DNA of 64,000 bases from Saprospiraceae bacterium (GTDB lineage: Bacteria; Bacteroidota; Bacteroidia; Chitinophagales; Saprospiraceae): NCBI GenBank assembly GCA_020628645.1, contig JAHDES010000013.1, forward strand, positions 1 through 64,000. Direction: 5' to 3'. The first letter of the stretch is position 1. The number at the start of each line of letters is the position of its first letter. Of the stretch, positions 26,571 through 35,633 are shown piece after piece. A model generated the notes under the pieces. It had not been told where the DNA came from. It ran no database searches and saw nothing but the letters and a program-made list of their open reading frames with translations. Position numbers and translations under genes: made by a program.

Positions 26571-26643
26571 AAATAGCGAATTTTCGCTATTTCTCCTTTA
26601 CAATATCAACTCTACTCCCTATATTTGTAGCGAAAATTCGCTA
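26571..26643 (+). promoter_or_regulatory. Promoter of acyl-CoA dehydrogenase with two palindromic operators
   Basis: The -7 box TATATTTG (26620-26627) matches TAnnTTTG, with TTTAC 19 bp upstream as a -33 box. A palindrome with 16-bp core TAGCGAATTTTCGCTA (26574-26589; arms extend to 26571-26592) lies just before the -33 box. Its reverse complement TAGCGAAAATTCGCTA (26628-26643) directly follows the -7 box, over the expected start of transcription. This is a classic repressor layout. A nearly identical site lies in front of the second acyl-CoA dehydrogenase gene. Confidence 0.75.
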
Positions 26644-26673
26644 TTTCTAAAAATTCCATATAATATTTTTATA

Positions 26674-28482
26674 ATGACAAAGAATCCAGAATATAATCTC
26701 AAACAAGACGCACTGAAAGGAGGAGAGTTTATCATTAAAGATACGACCGTTGAAAACACATTCACACCTGAAGATTTGAATGAAGAACAATTGATGGTTC
26801 GTGGTATGATTCAAGATTTCTTAGAAACGGAACTATATCCTAATAATGAAAAAATTGAAAAACAAGAAGATGATATCGCAGCTACCTTATTAGAAAAAGC
26901 AGCTGACTTAGGTTTATTAGGAAGCCACATGCCAGAAGAATATGGTGGAATGGCAATGGATACGAATACGAATACGGTTATCGTAGAAGCATTTGGTCCT
27001 TCAGGTTCATTTAGTACGACTTATGCGGCGCATACAGGAATTGGTATGTTGCCGATTTTATATTTTGGTACACCTGAACAAAAGCAAAAGTATTTACCGG
27101 GTTTGATTAACGGGGAATTAAAAGCTTCTTATTGTTTAACAGAACCTAGTTCTGGTTCGGATGCCTTAGCGGCAAAAACACGTGCAGATCTTTCAGAAGA
27201 TGGAACACACTATATCCTAAATGGGCAAAAAATGTGGATCTCTAATGCTGGATTCGCAGATGTATTTATTGTTTTTGCTCAGATTGGTGGAAATAAATTT
27301 ACAGGATTCATTGTAGAAAAGGGAGCTGAAGGAATGACGCTTGGCGCAGAGGAGAAGAAATTAGGAATTAAAGGTTCTTCTACTCGTCAGGTATTCTTTG
27401 AGAATGTTAAAGTGCCTGCTGAAAATCTTTTAGGTGAAATAGGAAAAGGTCATTTGATAGCTTTTAATGTATTAAATGTAGGTCGTTTTAAATTAGGAGC
27501 AATGGCATTAGGAGGTACCAAACGTACTTTAGGTCATGGTATCCAATACGCCAATGAGCGTATCCAATTTAAAGTGCCAATTTCTAATTTTGGCGCAATT
27601 AAATATAAAATTGGAGAATCGGCGATTCAACTTTTTGCAGGAGAAGCAGCGACTTATCGTATCTCTAATTTGATTCAAGATATGATTACTGATTTAAAAG
27701 AAGATGGTAAAAGTTTTGAAGAAGCAAAATTAATTTCCGCAGAAGAATATGCAATTGAATGTTCCATCTTAAAAGTAGCGGGTTCTGAAATTGGTACGTA
27801 TGTGGTAGATGAAATGCTACAAGTGCATGGTGGAATGGGCTTCTCCGAAGAAAATATTATCGCACAAGCCTATCGTGATATTCGTATCTCTCGAATTTAT
27901 GAAGGAACCAACGAAATCAATCGTATGATTATGGTAGATATGTTGTTCAAACGTGCGTTGAAAGGTGATTTAGATATCGTTGGACCAGCTTGGGAAGTAC
28001 AAAAAGAATTGGCTTCTATGCCAAGTTTTGGAAAAGAGGAAGGCGCGTATGGCGAGGAAATCAAAGCCGTAAAAGATTTCAAAAAAGCATTATTAATGGT
28101 AGCAGGAGCTGCGGCTAAAATGCAAATGGAAGGTAAATTGAACCTTAAAAAAGATCAAGAAATCTTGATGAATATCGCGGATATGATGACCGATGTGTAT
28201 TTAGCAGAATCTACATTATTACGTGTTCAGAAATTAGCGGGTAAAGAAAAAGCGATTGCACAAGAAGTGTATGATGCTATTTTGAAAGTATTCATTACAG
28301 ATGCTACAGCGCGCATGCACAAAAATGCAACCGATGCCTTAGTATCTTTTGCAGAAGGCGACTTATTAAAGACCCTTTTAATGGGCTTAAAACGATTCAC
28401 GAATTATACACCAACTAATGTAAAACGTGATCGTCGTCTAGTAGCAGATACTTGTATCGCTGCTAATGAATACTGCTTCTAA
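26674..28482 (+). CDS. Acyl-CoA dehydrogenase, long form
   Basis: 602 aa from ATG 26674 (MTKNPEYNL). An in-frame TTG at 26563 would extend it through the operator palindromes, so I reject that start. The ACAD fold covers about residues 40-430: LLGSHMPEEYGGMAMD, CLTEPSSGSDA, QKMWISNAGFAD, VHGGMGFSEENIIAQAYRD, ISRIYEGTNEINRM with the region of the catalytic Glu. An extra helical C-terminal domain of about 170 residues gives the length typical of the VLCAD-like class. It catalyses the FAD-dependent first step of fatty-acid beta-oxidation. It is followed by a strong terminator. Confidence 0.9.
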   Translation: MTKNPEYNLKQDALKGGEFIIKDTTVENTFTPEDLNEEQLMVRGMIQDFLETELYPNNEKIEKQEDDIAATLLEKAADLGLLGSHMPEEYGGMAMDTNTNTVIVEAFGPSGSFSTTYAAHTGIGMLPILYFGTPEQKQKYLPGLINGELKASYCLTEPSSGSDALAAKTRADLSEDGTHYILNGQKMWISNAGFADVFIVFAQIGGNKFTGFIVEKGAEGMTLGAEEKKLGIKGSSTRQVFFENVKVPAENLLGEIGKGHLIAFNVLNVGRFKLGAMALGGTKRTLGHGIQYANERIQFKVPISNFGAIKYKIGESAIQLFAGEAATYRISNLIQDMITDLKEDGKSFEEAKLISAEEYAIECSILKVAGSEIGTYVVDEMLQVHGGMGFSEENIIAQAYRDIRISRIYEGTNEINRMIMVDMLFKRALKGDLDIVGPAWEVQKELASMPSFGKEEGAYGEEIKAVKDFKKALLMVAGAAAKMQMEGKLNLKKDQEILMNIADMMTDVYLAESTLLRVQKLAGKEKAIAQEVYDAILKVFITDATARMHKNATDALVSFAEGDLLKTLLMGLKRFTNYTPTNVKRDRRLVADTCIAANEYCF

Positions 28483-28523
28483 ACCTATAGGATAGAATAA
28501 TTTCGTTTTGTCTATTCATATGT

Positions 28524-28566
28524 TAACCCTTTTTGTGGCACTGTCGCAAAAAGGGTTTTTCTTTTT
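28524..28566 (+). terminator. Intrinsic terminator of the long acyl-CoA dehydrogenase
   Basis: Perfect 11-bp stem AACCCTTTTTG (28524-28534) / CAAAAAGGGTT (28547-28557), followed by TTTCTTTTTT. Confidence 0.88.
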
Positions 28567-28629
28567 TGCTAACCCAACCTTTCTCAATCGTTACGCCGTC
28601 TATCCTAATACATCAATTCCTTAAATCCC

Positions 28630-29106
28630 ATGTCTGTATTAAAACAACTTATCTTTTTAGGAAGCATAACGATTTTATTTTCCTATTGTAAACAAGAATC
28701 AGCACTTGAAAATTTAGACGGTACTTATACAGGACAATACATTTATGAATACGAACGTATTGATATTCAAAATTTTGATACCGAGCCAGATACGACTTAT
28801 TCGGAAGGCTTAGACACTTTTTTGGCAGCATTAGTCATCGAAAATGGAAAATATGAAGGCGGTTTTACGGAAGGTGCTATTCAATTGATTGGAACAGATA
28901 GTCTTCACTTTATAGAAGAGAAAGATCATTGTCCACCTACTGCTGATTGTGCTTATTTCTATGCCAATCAAAAATACGTTTACCAATTTATCAATGATAG
29001 TTTATTCCTTCAAATCAATGATGGACTCTGGTACGAACGCCAATACAATACTACCGATAAAGACTTATGGAAAACAAGAGTGGAGATAGAGTTGGTAAGG
29101 GAATAA
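28630..29106 (+). CDS. Putative lipoprotein, 158 aa
   Basis: The N-terminus MSVLKQLIFLGSITILFSYC looks like a lipoprotein signal with Cys20 as lipidation site; Tyr before the Cys is unusual but is found in Bacteroidota. The mature part is acidic and beta-rich (GTYTGQYIYEYER, IQLIGTDSLHFIEE, YVYQFINDSLFLQIN). A CPPTADC segment could form a disulfide. I do not recognise a family. It is probably a single gene. Confidence 0.6.
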   Translation: MSVLKQLIFLGSITILFSYCKQESALENLDGTYTGQYIYEYERIDIQNFDTEPDTTYSEGLDTFLAALVIENGKYEGGFTEGAIQLIGTDSLHFIEEKDHCPPTADCAYFYANQKYVYQFINDSLFLQINDGLWYERQYNTTDKDLWKTRVEIELVRE

Positions 29107-29255
29107 ACTTCTGCTTCACATTTCTATCTTTTTAATTATGACAGTTTACCTTCAGATTTAATACATATATATTTATTTTAATTATAAATTAATATCTACT
29201 TTTATGCTTAGAAAAATGATTAGCTAATTTTTTTAACCATAAAACAGATTTTAAC

Positions 29256-30392
29256 ATGAAAAAAGTAAGTCTAACCTTTTTAACATTATTTTCAATTTCC
29301 TTCTTTCTAATTCTTACCAATCTAAATGCACAGTATAATTATGGATTAGATGTTTGTGATCAAGATGCCAAAATTGAAGGAAAGCTAAATTTAAATGATG
29401 GAAATAGTAATGTATTAATAGGAAGTCTCTCTGGTACTCTAAATACGACGGGTTTTCAAAATACCTTTGTGGGAGTCTTCTCAGGTCAACAGAATATGAC
29501 GGGTTTTCAAAATACATTCTTGGGAGCCTTCGCAGGTCAGCAAAATACAACTAGTAGTCTTAATACATTTATAGGTAACTCTTCAGGTAAACAAACTACA
29601 ACTGGTGCGAATAATACCTTTTTAGGTGCTTTATCGGGTCAATCAAACACAACAGGTTTTCAAAATACTTTTATAGGAATGTTTGCTGGTGCAGAAAATA
29701 CGACAGGGCAAAGTAATATTTATATTGGAAATAGTGCAGGGTCTGGAAATTCAATAGGGAGTAAAAATACGCTTGTAGGAAGTTTTGCTGGTACAGAAAA
29801 TACATCTGGTGAAGGAAACATATTTATTGGATATACAGCAGGATTTTTTGAGCTAGGTAGTGATAAATTGTATATAGAAAATTCTAATTCGTCTTCTCCA
29901 CTTATCTATGGAGAATTTGATACGGATGAAGTTACCATCAATGGAGATTTGTGTTATACTGGTACACTCAGTGCTTGTTCAGATTTGAGATTCAAAAAAA
30001 ATATAAAACCTATTGCTGCTGCACTTAATAAAATTAAGAAAATAAATGGAGTGAGCCATGAATGGAAACAGGAGGAATTTCAAGATAAAGTATGGAAAAA
30101 TGGAATAGAATATGGAGTCATTGCGCAAGAAGTACAAAAAGTCTTTCCTCATTTAGTAAATGAAGATGAAGAAGGTTATTTGTATGTAGATTATTCAAAA
30201 TTAACCCCAATCTTGCTAGAAGCGATCAAAGAACAACAAAAAATTATTGAAAGATTGGAAGAACAACATCTAGTACAGGAAACAAGAATAAATCAACTTC
30301 AATTAGGCTTCAAATTACTAGAAAAGCTCGAAGCTAGGGTGAAAAATATAGAGCATAAGGAAAATTCAGAAAAAGATGAATTATCAAAATAA
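29256..30392 (+). CDS. Surface protein with YadA-like head repeats and S74 chaperone domain
   Basis: 378 aa. The signal peptide ends near LNAQ (residue 26). Residues 40-200 are repeats of about 16-18 residues of the form NTTGFQNTFVGVFSGQQ, like trimeric-autotransporter head repeats, suggesting a trimeric beta-helix. Residues 245-345 form a peptidase S74/intramolecular chaperone domain: SDLRFKKNIKPI, YGVIAQEVQKVFP, DYSKLTPILLEAIKEQ. A C-terminal coiled coil follows. S74 domains trimerise the fibre and then cleave themselves off in phage tail fibres (family knowledge). The protein may form a surface fibre; no phage genes are nearby. There is no T9SS domain. Confidence 0.78.
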   Translation: MKKVSLTFLTLFSISFFLILTNLNAQYNYGLDVCDQDAKIEGKLNLNDGNSNVLIGSLSGTLNTTGFQNTFVGVFSGQQNMTGFQNTFLGAFAGQQNTTSSLNTFIGNSSGKQTTTGANNTFLGALSGQSNTTGFQNTFIGMFAGAENTTGQSNIYIGNSAGSGNSIGSKNTLVGSFAGTENTSGEGNIFIGYTAGFFELGSDKLYIENSNSSSPLIYGEFDTDEVTINGDLCYTGTLSACSDLRFKKNIKPIAAALNKIKKINGVSHEWKQEEFQDKVWKNGIEYGVIAQEVQKVFPHLVNEDEEGYLYVDYSKLTPILLEAIKEQQKIIERLEEQHLVQETRINQLQLGFKLLEKLEARVKNIEHKENSEKDELSK

Positions 30393-30409
30393 GTGAAATT
30401 CCATTTACG

Positions 30410-30458
30410 CAAAACAAATGTTCATAATGGCAATATGCTACTATGAACATTTGCTTTG
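30410..30458. terminator. Bidirectional intrinsic terminator
   Basis: 16-bp stem CAAAACAAATGTTCAT (30410-30425) / ATGAACATTTGCTTTG (30443-30458) with one mismatch, between the convergent S74-protein and TonB-receptor genes. Confidence 0.78.
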
Positions 30459-30465
30459 TGTAGGA

Positions 30466-32895
30466 TTAAAACCGCAAACTCAATCCAAGCAAGAAATTAC
30501 GTCCTGCCTGTGGATAAAGTCCCGTTAAATTATAGATATTCCCACCCTCACTTGCTGCATACGGATCATCGGGTACAGGATTATAAGCTTCTGATTGAAA
30601 ACGATACGTCCAAGCATTCGCACTATATTGAGCATCAAATACATTTCTCACTAAAAGCGTCACCGCAATTCGTTTTAAGAAACTGGTATTCAATTCATAA
30701 CGCACTCGAAAATCACTATAGAAATAAGGATCAAGTGTGGTATTTTCATTAGAGGTATTATCAATGTATTGTTTACCAACGTATTTATTGAGTAAACTAA
30801 TCTCTAAGTTTTGATTATCTACATTAGACAACAAATTATAGCTCAAACTAGCACTTGCAATCACAGCAGGGGAGAAGGCAAGATTGGTATTGGAATGTTC
30901 AATGGTTTCTTGTCCCCAAGTATCCCAATTGTCAATATATTCCGTAAAATTTCCTACTTTATTATCGCTAAAAGTAGCATTGGCAGCTAAGGTGAAATCA
31001 TCCGTTAAAGCAAATGCACTTTCTAATTCTATCCCTAAACGATAACTATCGGCTACATTTACACGGCTATATTCTCCTACATCATTGAGTTGTCCTGTGA
31101 GCACTAATTGATTCGTATAATCCATAAAATAACCATTTGCACTCAGACGAGTTTTAGCATTTTGAAAACGATAGCCCAATTCATAATCGACCATAAATTC
31201 TGATTCAGGACGACTAGTTAAACTCGTTTCGGTATAATCATTTCGATTGGGTTCACGCTGTGCGACCCCCACGAATCCATAGAATTGAGCATTATTAGAA
31301 ATCGTATAGGTCAAACCAGCTTTAGGATTCACAAAATTCAATTGATCAGTCTGATCTAAAGGATTTGCCTCTGCATCTAAACCTGTAAATTGGTAATTAA
31401 TATAGCGATATTGTAAATCTCCAAACGCACTCCAAGTACTATTGATTTGATAAATGGCTTTCGCATAAATATTGGCATCAAATTTCACTGCATCATTGTC
31501 ATAGTAAATAGGAGGCGTATCATAATCATCATCTCGTGCTGATTCTATCACTTCTCCGAAATGACGACCTAGATAATTATTCGCAGCTCCACCTATTGTT
31601 ACATCCAAATTGTCTACTGCTCGTTGCAAAGAAAACGTTAATCCATAAAAATGATTATCTAACCATCTACGACGAACTAAATCAGAAGTACCAGCAGGAG
31701 AAATGCCATAATCGGCTAAATCTTGCGCTGCTTTATATTGTTCAAAAAAGCCTTTTCCACGCGTATAATGCAAAGCCGTTTGTAAATTCCAATCATTGGT
31801 TAAACCTTGATTATAAATCAATTGATAATGCGATTGCGTATAATCATCCACTTCATTGTCATGTGGTTCATCTGCTCTTTCCATTCCTGCTGTATTGAAC
31901 GTTCTCAGACTGTCAATATCGCCATATTGTTGAGGTACGCCATTCCATGCTTGATAGGTGACTTCATGCCCAGAAAACGCATTAAATACCAAGCTATTAT
32001 TATCACCCCAATAGCCAGCCGTAAAGAAATAAGAATCTAAATCTGAACTAGCTCGATCAATGTATCCATCTGATTGAATATGCGACAAACGACCATCTAT
32101 AGTGAAACGATTTCCTAATAAGCCACTTCCAAATTGAACATTCCCTTTATAGGTATTAAATGACCCAAAACTATGATCGGTTTGTAAATAAAATTCGTCA
32201 TTTTTTTGGCTAGTAGATAAATTAATTGTTGCACCAAATGCGCCCGCGCCATTGGTAGATGTTCCAACACCACGTTGGATTTGAATATCATCCGTAGAAC
32301 TCACAAAGTCAGGTAAATCTACCCAAAACACGCCTTGTGATTCTGCATCATTCAACGGAATACCATTGATGGTTACATTCACACGGGTTGGGTCACTTCC
32401 TCGTACACGAATACCCGTGTAGCCAATTCCAGCACCTGCATCAGAAGTCACCACTAAAGATGGCGACCATTTTAGAAGGAAAGGAACGTCTTGTCCCAGA
32501 TTATTTTTCTCCAATTCTTCTTTTGATAAATTGGAATGTGTCACAGGCGCATCTGCTCGTACACGTGTAGCACTTACTACCGCTGTTGAAGTAGTATAGG
32601 TATCTTCTTTTAAGGATAAATCTACGTCGGTACGTCCATCTACACTGATAGTTTGGTTTAATGCTTGAAAGCCAACATAATTTACTTCAAGGGTATACAT
32701 ACCTTTTTCTAGGCGTTGAAATAAAAAGAAACCATCAGCATCAGTTGCGGTGATTCGATCAGTGTCCAATAAACTAACCGTTGCTCCTGGAAGTGGCTCG
32801 TCATTGGCATCTAGAACCGTTCCTGAAAGTATGTTTTGAGCATAAGAAAGTTGCCCTATCCATACACAGATAAAAAAGAGTAGTAATTTTTTCAT
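30466..32895 (-). CDS. TonB-dependent outer-membrane receptor, probably for thiamine
   Basis: 809 aa from ATG 32895 (MKKLLLFF). A signal peptide of about 19 residues is followed by a carboxypeptidase-like regulatory domain (ILSGTVLDANDEPLPGATV, residues 20-105), a plug domain (about 115-230: IRVRGSDPTRVNVTINGIPLN) and a 22-strand barrel ending in FLLGLSLRF with terminal Phe. Its long leader carries a TPP riboswitch, so it is repressed when thiamine pyrophosphate is plentiful. TPP-controlled TonB receptors in Bacteroidota are assigned to thiamine uptake (family knowledge), which supports the substrate call. TonB itself is not nearby. Confidence 0.85.
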   Translation of the reverse strand: MKKLLLFFICVWIGQLSYAQNILSGTVLDANDEPLPGATVSLLDTDRITATDADGFFLFQRLEKGMYTLEVNYVGFQALNQTISVDGRTDVDLSLKEDTYTTSTAVVSATRVRADAPVTHSNLSKEELEKNNLGQDVPFLLKWSPSLVVTSDAGAGIGYTGIRVRGSDPTRVNVTINGIPLNDAESQGVFWVDLPDFVSSTDDIQIQRGVGTSTNGAGAFGATINLSTSQKNDEFYLQTDHSFGSFNTYKGNVQFGSGLLGNRFTIDGRLSHIQSDGYIDRASSDLDSYFFTAGYWGDNNSLVFNAFSGHEVTYQAWNGVPQQYGDIDSLRTFNTAGMERADEPHDNEVDDYTQSHYQLIYNQGLTNDWNLQTALHYTRGKGFFEQYKAAQDLADYGISPAGTSDLVRRRWLDNHFYGLTFSLQRAVDNLDVTIGGAANNYLGRHFGEVIESARDDDYDTPPIYYDNDAVKFDANIYAKAIYQINSTWSAFGDLQYRYINYQFTGLDAEANPLDQTDQLNFVNPKAGLTYTISNNAQFYGFVGVAQREPNRNDYTETSLTSRPESEFMVDYELGYRFQNAKTRLSANGYFMDYTNQLVLTGQLNDVGEYSRVNVADSYRLGIELESAFALTDDFTLAANATFSDNKVGNFTEYIDNWDTWGQETIEHSNTNLAFSPAVIASASLSYNLLSNVDNQNLEISLLNKYVGKQYIDNTSNENTTLDPYFYSDFRVRYELNTSFLKRIAVTLLVRNVFDAQYSANAWTYRFQSEAYNPVPDDPYAASEGGNIYNLTGLYPQAGRNFLLGLSLRF

Positions 32896-33011
32896 AAAAA
32901 AGATTAAAATAAAAAGCTGAAACAATAACAGGCAACGAGGGGTTCGTGTCTGTTTTATATTGTCTCTTGCGGAAGTCTATGATTTTATCAATCTAAAATA
33001 ATAGAACATCC

Positions 33012-33165
33012 GTCCCTGTCTCCCTGCGCCAGCATTACCTGGGTCAGGTGCTATGGGTATAATCTCAGCCGTTTCAATTCAATGTGAAATTTAGAATGAT
33101 AACAATTTAATTTTAATTGTCATTTTGATTTTCATTGAACTAGAAAGTAGGCACCCCAATGAGTG
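33012..33165 (-). promoter_or_regulatory. TPP riboswitch (THI element) of the TonB receptor gene
   Basis: Reading the minus strand: GGGGTGC (33157-33151), then about 80 nt that can fold into an extended P3 stem (TTCAATG/CATTGAA and GACAATT/AATTGTT), then the conserved core GGCTGAGATTATACCC, ACCTGACCCAGGTAATGC and TGGCGCAGGGA, ending near 33012. These are the conserved sequence blocks of the TPP aptamer. It lies about 115 nt upstream of the receptor ATG, so control may be at translation or by premature termination. The P1 stem is not clear by eye. Confidence 0.9.
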
Positions 33166-33171
33166 AAAGCA

Positions 33172-33179
33172 CAAAGATA
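33172..33179 (-). promoter_or_regulatory. -7 box of the TonB receptor transcript
   Basis: On the minus strand this reads TATCTTTG, a match to TAnnTTTG. It is placed so that transcription would begin a few bases before the first conserved block of the TPP riboswitch. No clear -33 box is seen. Confidence 0.6.
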
Positions 33180-33240
33180 AGGAAAGATAAATAGAGTAGA
33201 ATGGTAGTTTTGCGTCAATTGTTGGTCATTTCTGGAGATA

Positions 33241-33356
33241 GACCGTTTCGCTGAGAGAGAAGAGACCACTCACTTCGTGAGTTGCGAGAAGAGAGACATC
33301 TCTATTCTCGCAGTAAGCGTAGCGCACGATCTCTCTTCTCTCAGCGAAGCGATCTC
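33241..33356. repeat. Modular hairpin repeat, copy 1 (116 bp)
   Basis: Outer arms GACCGTTTCGCTGAGAGA and TCTCTCAGCGAAGCGATCTC. Inside are a short hairpin ACTCAC-TTC-GTGAGT and the block CAGTAAGCGTAGCGCA. It shares these modules with 38230-38364 and 40141-40276. It is visibly richer in G and C than the flanks. It lies between the CarboxypepD-like gene and the TonB-receptor promoter. Confidence 0.85.
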
Positions 33357-33363
33357 AACAAAA

Positions 33364-34011
33364 TTATTGTTTCTTTTTCTTTTTAAAATCCCCATTTTTC
33401 CAAGCCTCAAAAAACTGTTTCCAAGCAAAAGGATTAAAGATATTCATGGGTGGAGTTTGTCCAATATGATAGTAGTTACGAGCTTGCTGACGCATGTAAT
33501 AGTCTGCATTTTCATTACCATCATAGACGACTTCTTCGCGCATACGAGAAAGGGTTCGTTCAGCGAGGTTCTCTACCGCACGTTCTTGTAGTTCGCTGGT
33601 GACATCCATGGCGAGAAATTCAAGTTTAAAATGTTCTCGGCTGGGCCAAGGAAAGATAACCGCTTCGGGTAGATTGATGGTATCTTGTGTCATTAATTGT
33701 ACGATTGAATAACGATCATCTTGAAGCGTATCTGGAATGACTAATTCTACATTTTCATATCCAATCGCAGAAAAGGTAATGGTTTGTCCTTTACGAGCAA
33801 CGATAGAGAAAAATCCCTTTAAATCGGAATAGGTGCCCCGTCCATCATTATTGACTAAAACATTGGCATAAGGTACAGGATAGAGTTGTTCGTTTGAACC
33901 ATCGAGCACCATTCCTGAAAATTGAACTAAGGTCGTATCCTCTTGCGCATAAGCACTTAGACTTAAAACGGCGATGGATAAGATTCCCAAAATATATCGT
34001 AACATCTGCAT
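33364..34011 (-). CDS. Exported protein with carboxypeptidase-like regulatory domain
   Basis: 215 aa. The signal peptide ends near SAYAQ (residue 23). Residues 28-110 form a CarboxypepD_reg-like beta-sandwich: VQFSGMVLDGSNEQLYPVPYANVLVNN, GTYSDLKGFFSIVARKGQTITFSAIGYE. The C-terminal half is charged and helical and ends in a basic tail KKKKKQ. Unlike TonB receptors it lacks plug and barrel, so it is a stand-alone periplasmic or outer-membrane-associated protein of unknown function. Confidence 0.7.
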   Translation of the reverse strand: MQMLRYILGILSIAVLSLSAYAQEDTTLVQFSGMVLDGSNEQLYPVPYANVLVNNDGRGTYSDLKGFFSIVARKGQTITFSAIGYENVELVIPDTLQDDRYSIVQLMTQDTINLPEAVIFPWPSREHFKLEFLAMDVTSELQERAVENLAERTLSRMREEVVYDGNENADYYMRQQARNYYHIGQTPPMNIFNPFAWKQFFEAWKNGDFKKKKKQ

Positions 34012-34226
34012 AAACTGCGATTAATATTCTAGCTAAAAAGAGAAATTTAATTAATTGAAATTCCTTCTCTTCTCATAAATGTACCTTAAAGATACAAATT
34101 GAATAGGAATTGGTTGTATCTTCTATAAGGATTAGAACAGATTAAGTCTTCTTATTTTATACTATTCTAAAGATATTAACGGGATTTTAACTTTAAACAC
34201 GTTCAAATTTCCTTCTTCTCTCAAAA

Positions 34227-34265
34227 TAGCGTATTTTCGCTAAAACTTATAAAACACTACATTTA
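34227..34265 (+). promoter_or_regulatory. Promoter region of the second acyl-CoA dehydrogenase with shared operator
   Basis: TAGCGTATTTTCGCTA at 34227-34242 differs at one of 16 bases from the palindrome upstream of the first acyl-CoA dehydrogenase. A -7-like TACATTTA follows at 34258-34265; its expected -33 position falls inside the palindrome. The ATG is at 34335. The rest of the 323-bp gap shows no gene. Confidence 0.65.
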
Positions 34266-34334
34266 TCCTCAACAAAACCAATCTTCCAACGTATCAACAG
34301 TTTGATATGTTATTCAATAAATAAGACCTTATCC

Positions 34335-35516
34335 ATGATATTTCACCTAACTGAAGAACAATTAGCGGTAAAAGAAGCTGCCAGAGATTTTGCACAAAAT
34401 GAATTAAAACCTGGCGTGATTGAGCGTGATTCCAAAATGCAATTCCCAACAGAACAAGTCAAAATGATGGGGGAGTTGGGTTTCCTAGGTATGATGGTTG
34501 ATCCACAATATGGTGGTGGTGGAATGGATACGCTTTCTTATGTCTTAGCAATGGAAGAACTTTCCAAGATTGATAATTCGGCTTCTGTGGTGATGTCTGT
34601 TAATAATTCACTCGTATGCTGGGGCTTACAAGAATATGGCAATGAAACGCAAAAAGCGACCTATTTACCAAAATTAGCAACGGGAGAATGGTTGGGGTCA
34701 TTTTGTTTATCTGAACCTGAAGCGGGAAGTGATGCTACTTCACAGCGAACTACAGCTGTTGATATGGGTGATTATTATCTGTTAAATGGAACGAAAAACT
34801 GGATTACTAATGGAGGAACATCCAGTGTTCATTTAGTGATTGCACAAACTAATCCTGAAAAAGGGCATCGAGGAATTAATGTCTTGATTGTAGAAACTTC
34901 TTGGGATGGAGTCGTTATTGGAGCTAAAGAAGATAAATTAGGGATTCGTTCTTCGGATACCCACACCATTATGTATAATGATGTAAAAGTGCCGAAAGCA
35001 AATCGTATTGGAGAAGATGGCTTTGGATTTAAATTTGCCATGAAAACCCTTTCTGGTGGACGAATTGGTATTGCTGCGCAAGCACTTGGATGTGCGGCAG
35101 GAGCCTACGAATTAGCAACGCAATATTCCAAAGAACGAACGGCTTTTGGCGTACCTATTAGTAAGCATCAAGCCATTGCTTTTAAATTAGCGGATATGGC
35201 AACGGAGATTGAGGCGGCGAGACTATTAGTGTATCGTTCAGCTTGGCTGAAAGATCAAGGAATGAATTATGATATGGCGAGTTCTATGGCAAAATTATAT
35301 GCTTCAAAAGTTGCAATGGAACAAACTGTAGAAGCTGTACAGATTCATGGAGGCTATGGCTTTGTAAAAGAATATCATGTAGAACGATTGATGCGGGATG
35401 CAAAGATTACTCAAATCTATGAAGGTACATCTGAGATTCAGAAAATGGTGATTTCTCGTTCTATTTTGAAAGGGGAAATGTATGCTCCAATTTTACCCAA
35501 TACAGCAAATGTGTAA
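34335..35516 (+). CDS. Acyl-CoA dehydrogenase, short/medium-chain type
   Basis: 393 aa from ATG 34335 (MIFHLTEEQLAVKEAARDFA). It is full-length ACAD: FLGMMVDPQYGGGGMD near 50-65, CLSEPEAGSDATSQRT near 125-140, KNWITNGGTSSVHLV, RIGIAAQALGCAAGAYE, YSKERTAFGVPISKHQAI, VQIHGGYGFVKEYHVERLMRDAKITQIYEGTSEIQ. The Glu of YEGTSEIQ is the catalytic base of the short-chain class. It oxidises acyl-CoA to enoyl-CoA with electron-transferring flavoprotein as partner. The shared operator suggests joint control with the long acyl-CoA dehydrogenase at 26674. Confidence 0.93.
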   Translation: MIFHLTEEQLAVKEAARDFAQNELKPGVIERDSKMQFPTEQVKMMGELGFLGMMVDPQYGGGGMDTLSYVLAMEELSKIDNSASVVMSVNNSLVCWGLQEYGNETQKATYLPKLATGEWLGSFCLSEPEAGSDATSQRTTAVDMGDYYLLNGTKNWITNGGTSSVHLVIAQTNPEKGHRGINVLIVETSWDGVVIGAKEDKLGIRSSDTHTIMYNDVKVPKANRIGEDGFGFKFAMKTLSGGRIGIAAQALGCAAGAYELATQYSKERTAFGVPISKHQAIAFKLADMATEIEAARLLVYRSAWLKDQGMNYDMASSMAKLYASKVAMEQTVEAVQIHGGYGFVKEYHVERLMRDAKITQIYEGTSEIQKMVISRSILKGEMYAPILPNTANV

Positions 35517-35633
35517 TTAAAGAAAATTTAGAACATAGGTAAAACCAATTATTAAGCGAGGGTTCTTTACAGGAATCTTCGCTTTCCTTTTTATATACAA
35601 CCTTCTGTCTCTTTTTCACGTTTATTCTTTTAG

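Noticed and set aside
26563-26673. TTG start extending the long acyl-CoA dehydrogenase
   Set aside because: The extension would cross both operator palindromes and the promoter. ATG 26674 gives the expected N-terminus.
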